Shown one piece after another: positions 48,867-61,460 of a stretch of DNA of 64,000 nucleotides. Each line of letters begins with the position of its first letter. Within the stretch, counting starts at the first letter, position 1. The notes under the pieces were generated by a model. That model ran no database searches and was not told where the DNA came from. It saw only the letters and a program-made list of their open reading frames with translations. This DNA comes from Glossina fuscipes (Eukaryota > Arthropoda > Insecta > Diptera > Glossinidae): positions 29,570,772 to 29,634,771 of the forward strand of contig NW_023998414.1 in NCBI RefSeq assembly GCF_014805625.2, read 5' to 3'. The position numbers were made by a program, and so were the translations under genes.

Positions 48867-50844
48867 TGATAGCTGTAAGCAATGAACAACACACGTCAGA
48901 CAACATGTTTGCGGTAATCTTAGAAGCTCAAGTGAATTTAAGGTTTATAAAATAGAATTTTACTTTTCTCTCTGCACTTGGAACGGCGAAAGCGCCTTTT
49001 ACTTTACGAGATGTACTATGTTGGTGTTGTGTGTACAATAAAACAAAAAAAAAAAAAAAAACAGAAAGAATACATAGATAGAAATACGTTTGTGTGTACC
49101 TGTGATAAACAGCAAACTATAAAGAAACTGTAAATATTGTGGATGCTTTAATATTCTTGGCTTTTTTCACTTGGATTGCCTTACCTGACTGTTTGGCATG
49201 ATGCATGCATATGAAAGTCGAGTAAATAAATTTTCAAAGTCAATGCAGTGTTGCTGCCGTTATTTTTCTTGTTGTTGCTCTTGTTGTTGATGGCGGTTTT
49301 ATACTTTCTTAAGGTGGTGGCAGCACACAAAACCTAAAAGAATTTAGATATGAAAATAGAAAGGAAAACTTCTCTCTTCTTTATCCAACACGTGTATATC
49401 GTAAGAACATGTACCACCAAAATTGGTTGAATTCGTTCAGTGAAATATTGCACAACATAACACTCAGTTATGTGTTTTTTTTTTTTTTATTTTTATTTTT
49501 TTTTTGTTCCTTCTTTGCATTATTGTGTAAATGTTACGTGTTTCTGTGCGATAAGAGGAAAATTTTGGTTCCGCCTTTGTAAACACGTGCCAACGTTAAA
49601 ACCTACATTAAATGAAAAATGAAAACAATGAAAAAAAGCGTAAGCGAAAATTAGATATAAACAGACGAGAATTGAGAGAAATCTCTTACATATTAACTAT
49701 CGAATAAACCTAAAAAACTCTTCTTTTGTACATTTTTACCGTAAAGGGTACCCATCACAGGATTGCATTATAAATTACCCCATTCTTTTGCCCTAGCCGC
49801 GTCGTTACATGCAGTCAATTTGAAACGCAAATGTCGCAAATTTCCACCTCTACGATTCATCGCGCAACTATCCGCAGATATGATCAGTTTTTAAAAGGGA
49901 CAGCGTTTACCCGGTAAATTTGTATCATCGTTAAGTGCATTTACATGTTGTTTGAGAAAATTCCGATCGAAATGGTTGAGTTCTACACTCTTTGAAATTC
50001 AAGTTGAAACGTCAAATTCAACTAAACAAGCCTTATAATGTAACGTCAAAAATGTAACAAAAAAGAATGAAAGAAAGTGGTACGCTTGCGCAATGAAACC
50101 TTTAAATAAAACGGTTCCAATATTTTTCTGGTGTAAGACGGTTTAGAATTGTTTGCATAAATTTTTTTTATTATTTTTAAAACTTACGGATATTGATGCG
50201 TTGTCGTCATTTTATTAGAATTGGAAATTTCTGGATTTTATGGTTAACGTTCTCGAATCGGAGGATAAATGTAAGCAAATCGTTATAAAACCTGATCAAT
50301 GTTCTTTGAAACACGTTTCATATCTGAATTGTAGATGGAATAGCAAAGCGATTATAGCTTAGTGCATAAATTTTCAGAAATTAGATATAATAGTGGATTG
50401 CTGGTTAGGTACCCACTAACCGAAACATCGTATAATTTTTTACTTTTTGTTTCTTTTTTTTTTTATACTTCCAAGCGAAGGAAGAAGGAGACTATATTCA
50501 TTTGGTCGTAATATTTATAAAATCAAAAATGAAGTTTCAGAGACCCTATAAACACACACACATATATTCTTGATCAATGTCTGTCGGTCGGTCCGTGTGC
50601 TGTTAACACTTTCACGGTAGCAAAAAATCAGATATCGAAGTCAACTTTGGCATAAGCATAGGCACACGCAGGTCGATATTGAAAATGGACTAACGCGTCT
50701 CCAAAGCCATATGTAAAGTAAAGCGTACATTAAAAAAATGTATCTGATTTTTTAAACAAAAAAAAAAATTTTTCTTTGGGTTTCGCTTACCGCTTATGAG
50801 TTATGGCGGGATAGCAGTTTAAAATCTTCTCGAATTATAAAACG

Positions 50845-50877
50845 ACCACGGCCACGGCCACGCCCACGCCCACGCAG
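50845..50877. repeat. (CCACGG/CCACGC)n hexamer tandem
   Basis: About five hexamer units of CCACGG passing to CCACGC, inside the minus-strand family B copy. Strikingly GC-rich for this window. Confidence 0.88.
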
Positions 50878-50910
50878 AGCTATAAGTAATAAAATATTTC
50901 ATTGTTTTCA

Positions 50911-50931
50911 TACACACACACACACACACAC
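50911..50931. repeat. (CA)n microsatellite
   Basis: About ten CA units inside the family B copy. Confidence 0.9.
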
Positions 50932-51050
50932 ATTTCCTATCTAAAGTAGAATAACGTGCAATACTAAAGCTATAAGGTATTGATATGATAAAATGAATGG
51001 TGCTGGGTATGCAAGATTCGGTCTTCGTCGAATATAACTTTCTTACTTGC

Positions 51051-52461
51051 TTAGTTTATATTCATTTTTAAAGCACATGAAAGCACAGAGAGAATGGAAA
51101 TCCAGCAAAAAAAGAAAGGAAATTGCATGTGTTGCACTGTTTTATCAGCACAATTGTATTTGCATAAACATTTTCTAATTGCACAGCACGACGCAGTTTA
51201 AGAGTTAGATAATCAAAATTATTTGGAATACCCATTATGAATAGAACTTTATGCAGGATACTGTGATAAAGTCGGTATGTGTAAATCGTGGATGGGTACT
51301 ACTTGCGATATAAAAAAAAAAAAAAAAAAAAAAAAATGCATTCATTTGTGCTGCTTTTTGTGGTACGAATGGATGCTATCTATCTATGTGCATGTGTATA
51401 GGTGCATGGTTGAGTGCAAGAGATTTTATATTTCGATTTTTAATGTTATAAAAGCAAAACCTACAACATAGTGACAACGAGGAGAATACTTCGTTACTAT
51501 AATTCACTTTGTTTCTGTTCGCATGGTGCATGCACATATATATATATATATATATCTATCTTTACTTATTTGTTGAAAAAATTTTTTTCTATTATACAAT
51601 TTGTTTTCACACATAGCGAACACATCTCATATGTCTGAAACTATGCAAACTGCTGCGTCATATACACATATTCCCGCTTAGTTCCTTCGATAGATATTCA
51701 TATGTATATTTATATTATAGTATATACGATCAGTTTTCTACTGGCGATGCTAAAATATCGTTCGACAGATTTATATATGTGCACGTTCACTATAGTATAG
51801 GTGTTGATATAAAATTGTTGTATACACGTACATACCGTGTGCATGTGCATCTCGATTAATTTAAAAATTTTTTCTTGTCCTAAATAAAAAATTGACATTT
51901 TTATAAAATTTTAGACAGAATAAAAAAAAAAAAAAAAAACTTATTTGCAAAAAACTGACTCTATACAGATGGCAAGCTGATTTCAATTATAATCTCTCAA
52001 GCAGCACATTTGGTAGATGCAATCTGTTTGGGCAGGAGCCTGCACCCGGTATTTAGGTCAGTCTGACGTGCTGGGAGAGAGATGCACCGCAGAAAGGAAA
52101 TAAAATAAATTCGAAACTTCGCATGTATTGTAATTATTGCAATTTGTTTGCTACCTGCACCCTAATGCAATAAAAACTTTGTACATTTATTAGGTATGTA
52201 AATATGAGAGCAAAATTTAACCAATGACGACCCAGATAATGCAGAAGAACTCTTTTTGTTTGCATCGTATACTAATTGGAGATGAAAAGTAGACCGATTT
52301 TGAGTATCTGAAGCATAAAAATGAATAGATAGATACAGGTATCGACTGCGAGACTAAAAAGCTTTGCCAAATAGGCGGTATTATGCTAAAGTCTATTAAA
52401 ACTGTTATAACCAAACACTGCCAAAAAGAATTGATTGATTTGCGCTATTCAACAGAAAATC
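51051..52461. other. AT-rich noncoding stretch
   Basis: Contains poly-A (51312-51336), a TA run (51536-51555) and another A-run near 51922-51939. No frame above 65 codons and no recognised domain. Confidence 0.6.
51312..51336. repeat. Poly-A tract
   Basis: About 25 uninterrupted adenines. Confidence 0.9.
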
Positions 52462-53337
52462 AAACAAATAAGAAAATTATATTTGGTCCTGAACGAATCT
52501 TTCATACCCTGGGCCGTTACCTTAAAAAAAAATAAAAAAAAGAAATTTTCACACTATATAGCATGAAGTGGGCGCGACTGAATTTTTGTAATTTCAATAT
52601 AAAAAAAAATTTTTATAACACAGACGTACGGGCGTTTTCGGCTTGTCCTTTGGAAAGTTTAGGTCACTTTCAAATGCTTTTACAAATTTGTGGGCAAAAT
52701 ATTCATTTTCGCTGACGGGAGAATATTTACCACAGATGCTAGCCGGTTCAGCAGACGGCCAGATGGACTGGTGAACAAACGGAAGTATTTGGGTGCCTTG
52801 CAAATTTGAAACTGTCTAAGAATGTATATATTTTATGTAGATTTTGAAGCTTATTTCAACGCCTTGTAGGCGTGGTCACTTATTTTCCATTTTTGTACAG
52901 GTACTACAGCATCGACCATAAGATATTCGTACAAGTTTGTGTACATGCAGCTAAAGTTTGTGGGTGTGTGAGCAAAAAACTAATTTTTCCTTCGCCTTTA
53001 ACAGAGTTGTTCCCAGCTTACGTGGTGCTGTGGACGTGTCCTACGACTGATTTGGTCAATTTTCAATACCAACCTGCGTGCAAGAACTTTGAATGTTTCT
53101 GCCAAATTTCCAGTCGATAGCTTTAGTTTTGCGGTCAGGAGAATGTTTTTACAGCAGATAATATACGAACGGACCGACAGACGTACATGTTTAAATCGAT
53201 TTAGAATTTGATGCTGATCAAGAATATATATACATATATATATATATTTTGTGCGGTCTCTGAAGGTTGCGTCTGGGTGTTGCAAACGTTTTGACAAAAT
53301 GCTTATACCTCTGCGCCTTCGGTGATGGGTATAAAAA
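52462..53337 (+). mobile_element. DINE-1-like repeat, family B, longest copy
   Basis: Starts AAACAAATAAGAAAATTATATTTGG with TCATACCCTGGG near the start, and ends CGCCTTCGGTGATGGGTATAAAAA. The 3' half carries all B landmarks: CAGCTTACGTGGTGCTGTGG, CTGATTTGGTCAATTTTC, ACCTGCGTGCAAGAAC, GAATGTTTCTGCCAAATTTC, GATAGCTTTAGTTTTGCGGTC, ACGGACCGACAGACG, GATGCTGATCAAGAATATAT and TTTTGACAAAATGCTTATACC. The minus-strand 140-codon frame here (52998-53420) is a shadow of the repeat, with no protein resemblance, and is not called. Confidence 0.82.
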
Positions 53338-54553
53338 TCAGAGCTTTTTGCTAGAGAGAGTCTTGAAAATTTAATCATTAGAAGACTCATAATATAGAAA
53401 AGTTTTTGCCAAAAGCACAAAAAGCAAGCTCTAACGCGAACCCATGACCATTGAACGGTATAGGATGTTAAATCGTTTTAGGAATGTTATGATAATAAAA
53501 CTGAAATCTTGAACATGCTTGTCTAAAGATCAGGAGAGAGATCGAACGAAAAGTTGACTCGAACGTAACCATTGCAAGAAGCCATACGAAGCCGAGAGAC
53601 TTGCATTTCTCATGAGAATATTTTTGAGGGCAGCCTTGCAAATCTATCCGATTCTTTGATTAAAGAAGAGACTGCTTTTCATTGCTTCTCTTCCTTGCTT
53701 TCATATTCATCATGCCGACATTTGATTCCTTGCTTATACTTCTATTGCGTCATATCAATCGTATTATATAATATCATGTTTGCAAAGTAACTGGAAATGT
53801 GTCCTGGAACCATTTTAAAAATCGTTCTTCCTTCACTTAATTTTAATGTTGTTAAGTAGATTTTCTACAAAATATTCACTTGTCTTAAACAAAAGTTTCG
53901 TGTTTTATTATATACAAGGGAAACTTACTAATAAAAATGAGAAACGAAAAACGAACAAAAAAAAAAAAAAAGAAAAAGAAAAACATTTTAAATTTTTAAA
54001 TAAGATTTTCTGTAAGATTTCTGTAAGAACGTCGTCAACTGCATTAGTGTTTAGCGAAATGAAAGAAAATTTAACACTTATTTCTTGTGCAGTTTGTGTC
54101 TAGCGCAGTTTTAGAAAAACTATATTTATCTTGCCCTTTTTTTTTTACAATTCCTTTTGCATCTGCTGCAATAAGATTTAAATGCGGAAAGTTTTACTCT
54201 CACGACAAGTGTCTATTGAGTATAAATAAAGCCTCAACTTTGGTCTAATTATACAAATGAAATGACACATTTACAACAACAAAATTTAAATATTTGCAAA
54301 AATTCAAAAGGATATACTATAGGAATGTGCTGTCATTACGGTACGCACTTGCATTTTACGCTTCTACGCTGAGCAGCTCGAAATTCGTAGTAATTATTTT
54401 GTCAGACAAATTACAAATGAATGACAAATTAAAGGCTATTTGATGCGGTCTTCGCAAAGGATAGCAGAGAAAGAAAACGAGTAAATATAGAGAGGAAACA
54501 TTTATGCAATAATGGGTAAAACGAAAATAAAGAAAAAAAACTAAGATGTACAA

Positions 54554-54646
54554 TATATATATATATATATATATATGTAAGTGAAGAACGATAATACATT
54601 TTGTTGGCTTTATATCGAAACTTGGACACCTTCCAGTCCTAAGTGA

Positions 54647-54680
<34 letters not shown>
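54554..54680. repeat. Two (TA)n microsatellites
   Basis: TA runs at about 54554-54576 and 54650-54680; they explain the Tyr-Ile repeats in the minus-strand frames. Confidence 0.9.
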
Positions 54681-54685
<5 letters not shown>

Positions 54686-55727
54686 GAATGGCATCTCACT
54701 TACGCTATTTTAATAAATAAATAATTTTTTTCTTCTTAACTTTGAGAAAAATCAAAATAAAATTTCGAGATCGGAGAAAGAGATCAGGCGGATAGACGCA
54801 ACTGAATCAAAACCCTAATAGATAAAAAAAAAAAAAAATAAGGGAAATTTTATATGAAATATTCCTTCATTTCAAGCAGAGTTATTGTGGATTTACATAC
54901 GCTTTTGAGAAGCATTGTATAGAGAGAAAGAAAGCAAGAAAGAAAGAGAGAGATAGAACGTTAGTGTCGGTAATTGGACTCTGATCACTTGATGAATTTT
55001 TGCTGCCCTTGTACGTTAAAGATCATTCTGTCCATTTCGATGATCACAATGGTTCCTTAATCTTACCGCCTTTCAACTGTCAATGTCTTGTATTTCTATC
55101 ACGTGCTTAAATAGTTTTTTTTTTTCCTTTTTCGAAACTCACGAACTTCAGCAGTTTCTCGCCTTTTTTAAATTTCTAATTTAGCACTCAAACTTATAGT
55201 TCGCAAAAATACCATGATTGATATACCTTTAGCCTCTTCTGCCGTTTGCGTAAAAACAAAAAGAGGAAAAATTCTCATTTAAACCCTTTTGTTTCTGCTT
55301 ATTTATCGCAATATCTATCTCTTCCTGTTGTATCAGATACACATAAAAAATACAAAAATGCGAAGAAAAAAAAAAAAAGAAGGTAAACATCACCGGCCAA
55401 ATTTATTATTGTTCAGAGCAAAACTTGTACATACGAATAGTCAAAGACTGTTCGCCAGATGCATAGAAAGGAGTGTAAAAGTTATGCTCGCGCGCGATAA
55501 GACGAATCTTGAATACTCCTCGCCTCAAGGAAATTTTCTTTAATTATGGGTGTGTGTGTGTGTGTGTATGTATGTGTCTCCAAGCTACATATTTAAATAT
55601 TTATAATAAAAAAAATAGTTATACGAAATTTTCAAGAGATAACTAATCTAAGTTGCCCTTTGGGTAGATTCGGATAATTGCAATTTTCAAAAATGCCTGC
55701 CTAATGGTTATGAAACAAGGGTCACTC

Positions 55728-55755
<28 letters not shown>
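55728..55755. repeat. Poly-A tract
   Basis: About 28 uninterrupted adenines. Confidence 0.9.
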
Positions 55756-55759
<4 letters not shown>

Positions 55760-56077
55760 CATTTGTGTTGAGGCACATCCTTCAATCAGGAGATTATAAA
55801 AATAGACAGCATAATCAGAAACAGAGTGACATATATATTGTTAATTTATGCCAGAATCCGATCCTTGATTAAGAATGTATAGCTTTAATGCTTGATTGTT
55901 ATTGCCTGTTGCAAACATATCGATAAAACTAATATCCTTGCACGCTCGCTTCAATAGTGGATATATATATATATATAAAAGAAAAGAAAAAAAAAAGAAA
56001 AATAAAAATAAAAGAAAACTTTTAGCTAAGTCATTATTGCTACTGTATTGTTTTTCACCGTCCTGGACTCTTCGTTG

Positions 56078-56078
<1 letters not shown>

Positions 56079-56109
<31 letters not shown>

Positions 56110-56163
56110 CGTTCCTCTTTCCTGCTTTTCTTTTTCTTTCTTTTTTGTTGTTGTTGTTGTTGC
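56079..56163. repeat. (CTTTT)n and (TTG)n pyrimidine-rich block
   Basis: Four CTTTT units, then T-rich sequence and five TTG units. These create the long low-complexity frames on both strands and are not evidence of a protein. Confidence 0.88.
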
Positions 56164-58046
56164 ATTGCTTTGTCATTGCTTTTTTTTGTTTTTTTTTTGT
56201 TTTTTGTTTTTCTGTCTTCTTGTTCATTTTCGTCAACTTCTTCTTGTCGGCATTCAGCTCTAAACTACGATTACTATTATTGCCGTCTACATGGTATTGT
56301 GATGAAAGCTTAAATGTCATCGAGCCGTCAAGCGCTATGTATTGCATAGAAAACAAAAAATTTTTACTTGTGTTTCTTTAGTTAGAAGAGATATTTTGCT
56401 TGCTTTTGCTCTTGTCATTTGATACGTTGCCGGCTTGGGTGTGGAACTGACAGACTGACGGCCTGACTTACCGCCTGGCTATGCCTGCTTCTAGTTGATA
56501 GTTGTTGCCTTTGTTGTCCTTTTCCCATTTCTGTACGCATTTAAGAATTGTCTTAATTTTCTTTATTTAACAATTCAAAATAAATTATTGCTATTGTGTA
56601 GTTAAGTTAAGCAAAACTAAATATAAAAAAAAAATTCTGTTTTATTTATTTATTTTTTTTTTTTTGATTCTATGTAAGTAGAATAAAAATCATTAAAAAT
56701 GATTGTAAAACTGAATTTTGAGTAATCGTTTAAACAAATGAATGAATGAACAAATCGGGATTAAAATCAAGTTCAACTTTTTTATGAAAGTTATCCATAA
56801 GGCGCTTTTGTGTTATAAGCTGGCCCTTAAATTAGGTAATCGCGCAGAAACACAAACTTCGATGTGTGACTTCTTCGAAAAAGAGCAAATGAATAATTTG
56901 TCCTTTTGCTTCTTTTTCGTTGTTCGTATGTCCCTAAAACGTACCTATATATACACATGCAATTTGTTTCCCATATAAATACGCAGACCGCAGTGGATGA
57001 TAAATGACGAAATCAATTTAATCATAAGCGACCGACAACTTTGTCTTTGAAAAATAGAAATAGATTTCATTCTGGAATTTTTTTGCATTTCATTGCAACG
57101 AGATTTAGTTCAAAAGTCATTCGCCGGGAACAAATCTATTATTTCTCTGATCATTGGATTATCTAATTTTTTTACGTATCAAGTATGCCGGATTTTCTCA
57201 AAGACGCAACCATTTACTATTCTGAAAACTGTAGAGCGATAAGCAACTATATCGCGCTTCTCTCGACTCTCATAAAAGAGCTCAGGCTTTAACGCTGGAC
57301 CGTACAAATTTTTTATGAAAATTCGTGCGGGATGACCGACAATGTACATTATGCGTCAATTTCAATTTACGTGTGCTATATGTAGCTCGCAAGTGAACCA
57401 TTGAACATTTTATGAAAAAATTTTTATTCGGCATAAATATTTTACAGTTTCTCCCCCCCACCCCCAAAAATAAGGTAGAGAATTACACGGGCTGTATAAC
57501 TGTGCACTGCCCCTCTGCGCGATAATGTTATTCTCGACTAGAACTTACGTATTATGCATCGTTGCTACAATCCGAGTGTCTCTGACGTTTGGCAATAGTT
57601 TTTTTTTTTTTAGCAAACATATATGTTATTCATGATGTACGGATTATGAATTGAATTTGCTTATAATCTCTTTCATTGATTTCAAAATATTTATTATTCA
57701 AATTAGGCCAAGATTTCATTGAACATAACAGTAATATATGGAGTAGTATGGAAATATTTTTTTTTAATAGCATATAACGTTGTCTTGTCTTGCATTGGCT
57801 ATTATATTCATTGCGTTTTCACCCTACACATAAGACTAATAAAATGTGCGTAAATTGAACTTCAAAAAATTTCATAACTTCAAAAACTCTTTTGCTCTTT
57901 CTCTTCTTCGCGTACCTTCGGAAAATTGCTTTTGCCTCAGTGAGTGTTCTCTGTGGCGCTTTTTCAGCTTTCACGAACATTTTCTGTCATTTGTTAAGGG
58001 TATGTAGGACTGCAGTCTTCCACGCATTAACTCCCATAAATTTTTG

Positions 58047-58047
<1 letters not shown>

Positions 58048-58077
<30 letters not shown>

Positions 58078-58079
58078 TT
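58048..58079. repeat. Poly-T tract
   Basis: About 24-30 thymines preceded by TTTTCTTC. Confidence 0.88.
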
Positions 58080-58628
58080 GCTATAACGTTGAGATTAGCA
58101 AACGTTATACAACCGCCATATCCTTCCTTACCGCAATACGACAAGCAAGTCAGTTCTTGTTGACTCCTTGGTAAAGACGCTTACATATATATATATATAT
58201 ACTTGTTTCATAGTAATAATGAAATCATACTGTCTTTGTGAGTGGGTGATAGCACAAGTGGTTTCAATGCGGTTTATATAAAACTAAAGTGTAAGCATTA
58301 GTTTTAGAGTTTGCGGTTGTTTTAGATGCTAACTGTGATATCTTGTTTTGGATTTGTGTAAATTTTATAATATATAAGAAAATCGTTGCAACTTATTTAA
58401 GCATAAATTTTTAAAAGTTTCCAAGATTGCGTGAAACATCTTAAGAGAGGCAAACCAACTAAAAAAAGCTACGTTGTCCCATTAGGTTGAATTATGAATG
58501 GCCAACGTTTTAGATGAATAAAAAAAAACAAAAAAAAAAAAATAATAATAATAATTAAGAAAAATTATGTAATTTTTGTGTTCCTTAGAAAACCTTAAAT
58601 TGACCAAAGATAATTTTAAGCAAAAAAA

Positions 58629-58664
58629 TCCTCCTCCTCCTCCTCCTCCTCCTCCTCCTCCTCC
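58629..58664. repeat. (CCT)12 microsatellite
   Basis: About twelve tandem CCT/TCC units ending in CCCC. One plus-strand frame reads it as twelve prolines, but that frame is only 61 codons long and otherwise unremarkable. Confidence 0.93.
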
Positions 58665-60149
58665 CCGGAACGCATCGAGCGAATCGTTTTTTATTTTAAC
58701 GCTGTTGTGTAGTATCTACTTAGAATTGCATATAAAAGAACAAAAAATGTCTTTAAATTAAATTGTAACATTAGTAATTCTAGGAACAAACGACAATTAA
58801 CAGTTTGGGATCTTATTACGTTTAAGGTCTCTGAAATTCGGTCGTAATAAAGACACAGACGAATTAAATCATTAGACAATCCTTAAGATTAATCGTTTAA
58901 ACTATGAGATTGTAATTAAAATATTAATGACTTTTTCAATAGGTGTATAGTAAGAACTTTAAAGCAAAAATACATTTATAAAAGCAGAGGGAAAGCGTAT
59001 AAGTATCTAGCATAGAAGCACATCTACAGCCAAAATAGCCCAGAGATATGAACGCCAACGCTTAGCAATCGGTCAGGGTAAATACATTAATCGTATTAAC
59101 AAGTCTTGGGACACAGTAGTTTTAGTGCGACACGGGCAAGCCATGAGTATTAAGTGATTCACGGTATTTCCCGAATCCGATTAAATTATAGGGTTTCTTT
59201 GTTGCGACTTTTGCAAACGACCCTAAATGTGTTCATAATTCAATCGGCATTGAGGTAATGCTGCTAAGATTAATGAAAGCAAGAGCCTTAGAAGGACGAC
59301 TGAAAACATTAAAGTTCATGTTATTTAATAAAGTTGGCGAGTCGATAATACCGTTTATTAATTAATTTAAACCTAGATTTCTGAAGTGAACGTGAATCGT
59401 GGATTTTCTAACGCGAAGAGCAACAATTGTTTCTGGACACTGCAGCATGGGTGCAGAGTACAATTTAATGCTAATACTATCCATTCATCTTCTCTCCTGA
59501 TATAAAAACTAAGGAACTTAAGTCAAGTCTCGGAACTGATCGATCTCCTTTACCCTCATATAATTCGTTATAGCAAATTTAATTTTTATTTATTTATGAA
59601 TGTCTCGATAAATTCGAAATTTTAAATAATCAAGTTAAATAAGTTGAAAACATTGGCCGATCTCCAGTCAAGTTGCTAAAGAAAATATGATAGAAGTGCA
59701 CAAAATCGTTTTGATAGGGAGAAAAGTGATGTTGCGTGAGATAGTTGTCACTTTAATGATATCAGAAGACAATGTATGCATTATTTGACCCTGCAAAGGG
59801 AAGAAAACGGAGATTTTTTCATCTCCGATCTGTAACAATTGGTAAAACATGAGTTCATCATTACACTCTCGATGTTGTGTCGACACCAATCGGCGAAAGC
59901 CGTTCAAAGTGATGAAAGAAAGTAGTTCCTTACCCAAGTAGTGGTCGAGAAATATCATGAAATTTTGGCACGTGTCGTTTGATCAGAAAATAATATATAT
60001 AGGTCTGTCAACGTATCATATCGATATTGTCATACTGTGCCAAACCGAAGACTTATTGAGTGATTTGATATTTATATAAAACTATAAAGCAAGTTACTAT
60101 TACTGTTAGAAGTAATTTACAATTTCGTTTATTATAATTTTTTAAATAG

Positions 60150-60166
60150 TGGGGGGGGAGGGGGGA
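60150..60166. repeat. G-rich tract
   Basis: Eight or nine guanines, an A, then six guanines, followed by ATGTGGG. Unusual in this AT-rich context. Confidence 0.85.
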
Positions 60167-61383
60167 TGTGGGTCATTTTCAAACTTGATCCTGTCCATAT
60201 AGCTTAAGCCAAAGTATGAGATTTTAATCAACAGACAAATGGATTAATTGGCTTCGATGACAAAAATTGCGAAATCGACAGACAATCTAGGAAATCAATT
60301 AAAATTAATAGGAGTATCTCTCATGTTTTACACTTGAAAAGGAAGTGAACGGCATAATTGCGAAAATGACGGTGTAATCAGCACAGCAAAAAATTGAATG
60401 ATTCGCCAATTTAACTTAGTTGCTTCAAACACAAGCCAGTTAAATTGCTTCGAAGAACTTGTGCTTTTCTTTCGCAACGTGTTGTGCGGCGCTCTGTATT
60501 TGATTTCGTTGCATGTGTGCTGGTGATAAGAACGATGTACTTTCGAGGTAAAAATGAGAACTATTATTTGCGCAATGTAATAAATATTTGAATAAGCGAA
60601 AGGATTTCATACCCTCTTACACTTTACATTTTTCCTTTTACCTATTCCTTTAGCGATATTTTAGTACCTTTTAAATAATTTAAAAAGTCGTTCTGTAAAC
60701 ATTTATATAACGGTAATGATTTTCTGCACTGAAACGAAACATTTTTCGCAAAGTTATCTTTTCATGTAATTTGCCAAAAAGCGTTGTTTTTCATTGTCAA
60801 CTAACCATTGAATCCGGTCCTTTCACTTATAAAATTCAAATCCGTTCATATAGAGCACTGCTTAATAAGCTGAAATGAACGACTACTCAGGCTAAGTTCT
60901 CGCTCTTCATAATGCGAAAGCATAAAAAAAAAAAAAATAAAATAAAATCGAAATAATATAATTCGTAAAATGCTGAGTACATTTTGTGTTACTCTACAAG
61001 AATGTTGTTCATCATAATCATCCGAATGAATCTCTTTACCTCAATTTGAATATATTTGAGGTGGAATTGATTTCTAAGCGATTCATTCTTAACTCCACTA
61101 ATAGTAACCAAAAGCTAATGAATATAAATCACTCAACAAATTTACTGTTCACACAGTCGCATTACACGTTATTACACGGTAGCTTTGTCAGCAACTTTTG
61201 AGGTATAAACTTCTAAAGAGGAGCATTTATCACATCAACCTTCCTTATCCATAGTTACTTTATAGATATATGTAGTAATTATAAAGCGGTCAGCTACACG
61301 AGCACTATCTGCTATCTTTGCATGGGAGCGTATCTCTGCTGTCAAATGAAATCTAATAGTTTTGACCTTTAGCATAACTTTTT

Positions 61384-61460
61384 TTTTTTCTTTTTTTTTT
61401 TTTTTTTAGGTGTGCTAGAGGGAGGCAGATGTTTTTTTCTAACTCTATTTTTTTTTTTTT
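61384..61460. repeat. T-rich blocks
   Basis: Poly-T runs at about 61379-61408 and 61449-61460 flank a short GC-richer segment (GGTGTGCTAGAGGGAGGCAG). Confidence 0.8.

Larger units (their letters stand above)
42531..50457. other. AT-rich noncoding stretch with simple repeats
   Basis: No supported gene. TTG (43625-43648), TTTA/AAAT (43834-43852, 44330-44362), CT-rich (44880-44965), TA (45006-45075, 46961-46986), GT (46244-46263), GATT (48136-48169) and TAGG (48842-48866) tracts occur. Two isolated TATTCTTGATCA strings (43215, 47389) may be scraps of minus-strand DINE-like repeats. Frames at 43322-43661, 46686-46925 and 47140-47456 have no domain I recognise. Confidence 0.55.
50458..51050 (-). 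mobile_element. DINE-1-like repeat, family B, minus-strand copy
   Basis: Both ends are recognisable. On the minus strand it begins AAGCAAGTAAGAAAGTTATATTCGAC with the terminal hairpin (ATTCGAC/GACCGAAT, 51013-51035), and ends with CCAAATGAATATAGTCTCC...CTTCGCTTGGAAG followed by TATAAAA. The core ACGGACCGACCGACAGAC and TTGATCAAGAATATATG lies at about 50560-50600. It carries a small GTGGGC/GTGGCC tandem (50845-50877), a style also typical of INE-1, and a (CA)n at 50911-50931. Confidence 0.75.

Noticed and set aside
52998..53420. 140-codon minus-strand frame
   Set aside because: Runs antisense through a family B repeat; other copies do not preserve it.
55841..56381. Longest open frames in the window (171 codons minus, 161 codons plus)
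   Set aside because: Both are translations of the same CTTTT, TTG and poly-T/poly-A low-complexity block, rich in Lys/Asn or Phe/Leu. No domain or balanced codon use is present.
59668..59958. 96-codon minus-strand frame as a gene
   Set aside because: Ordinary looking peptide but no domain, splice context or similarity I can name; could be chance or an old TE scrap.
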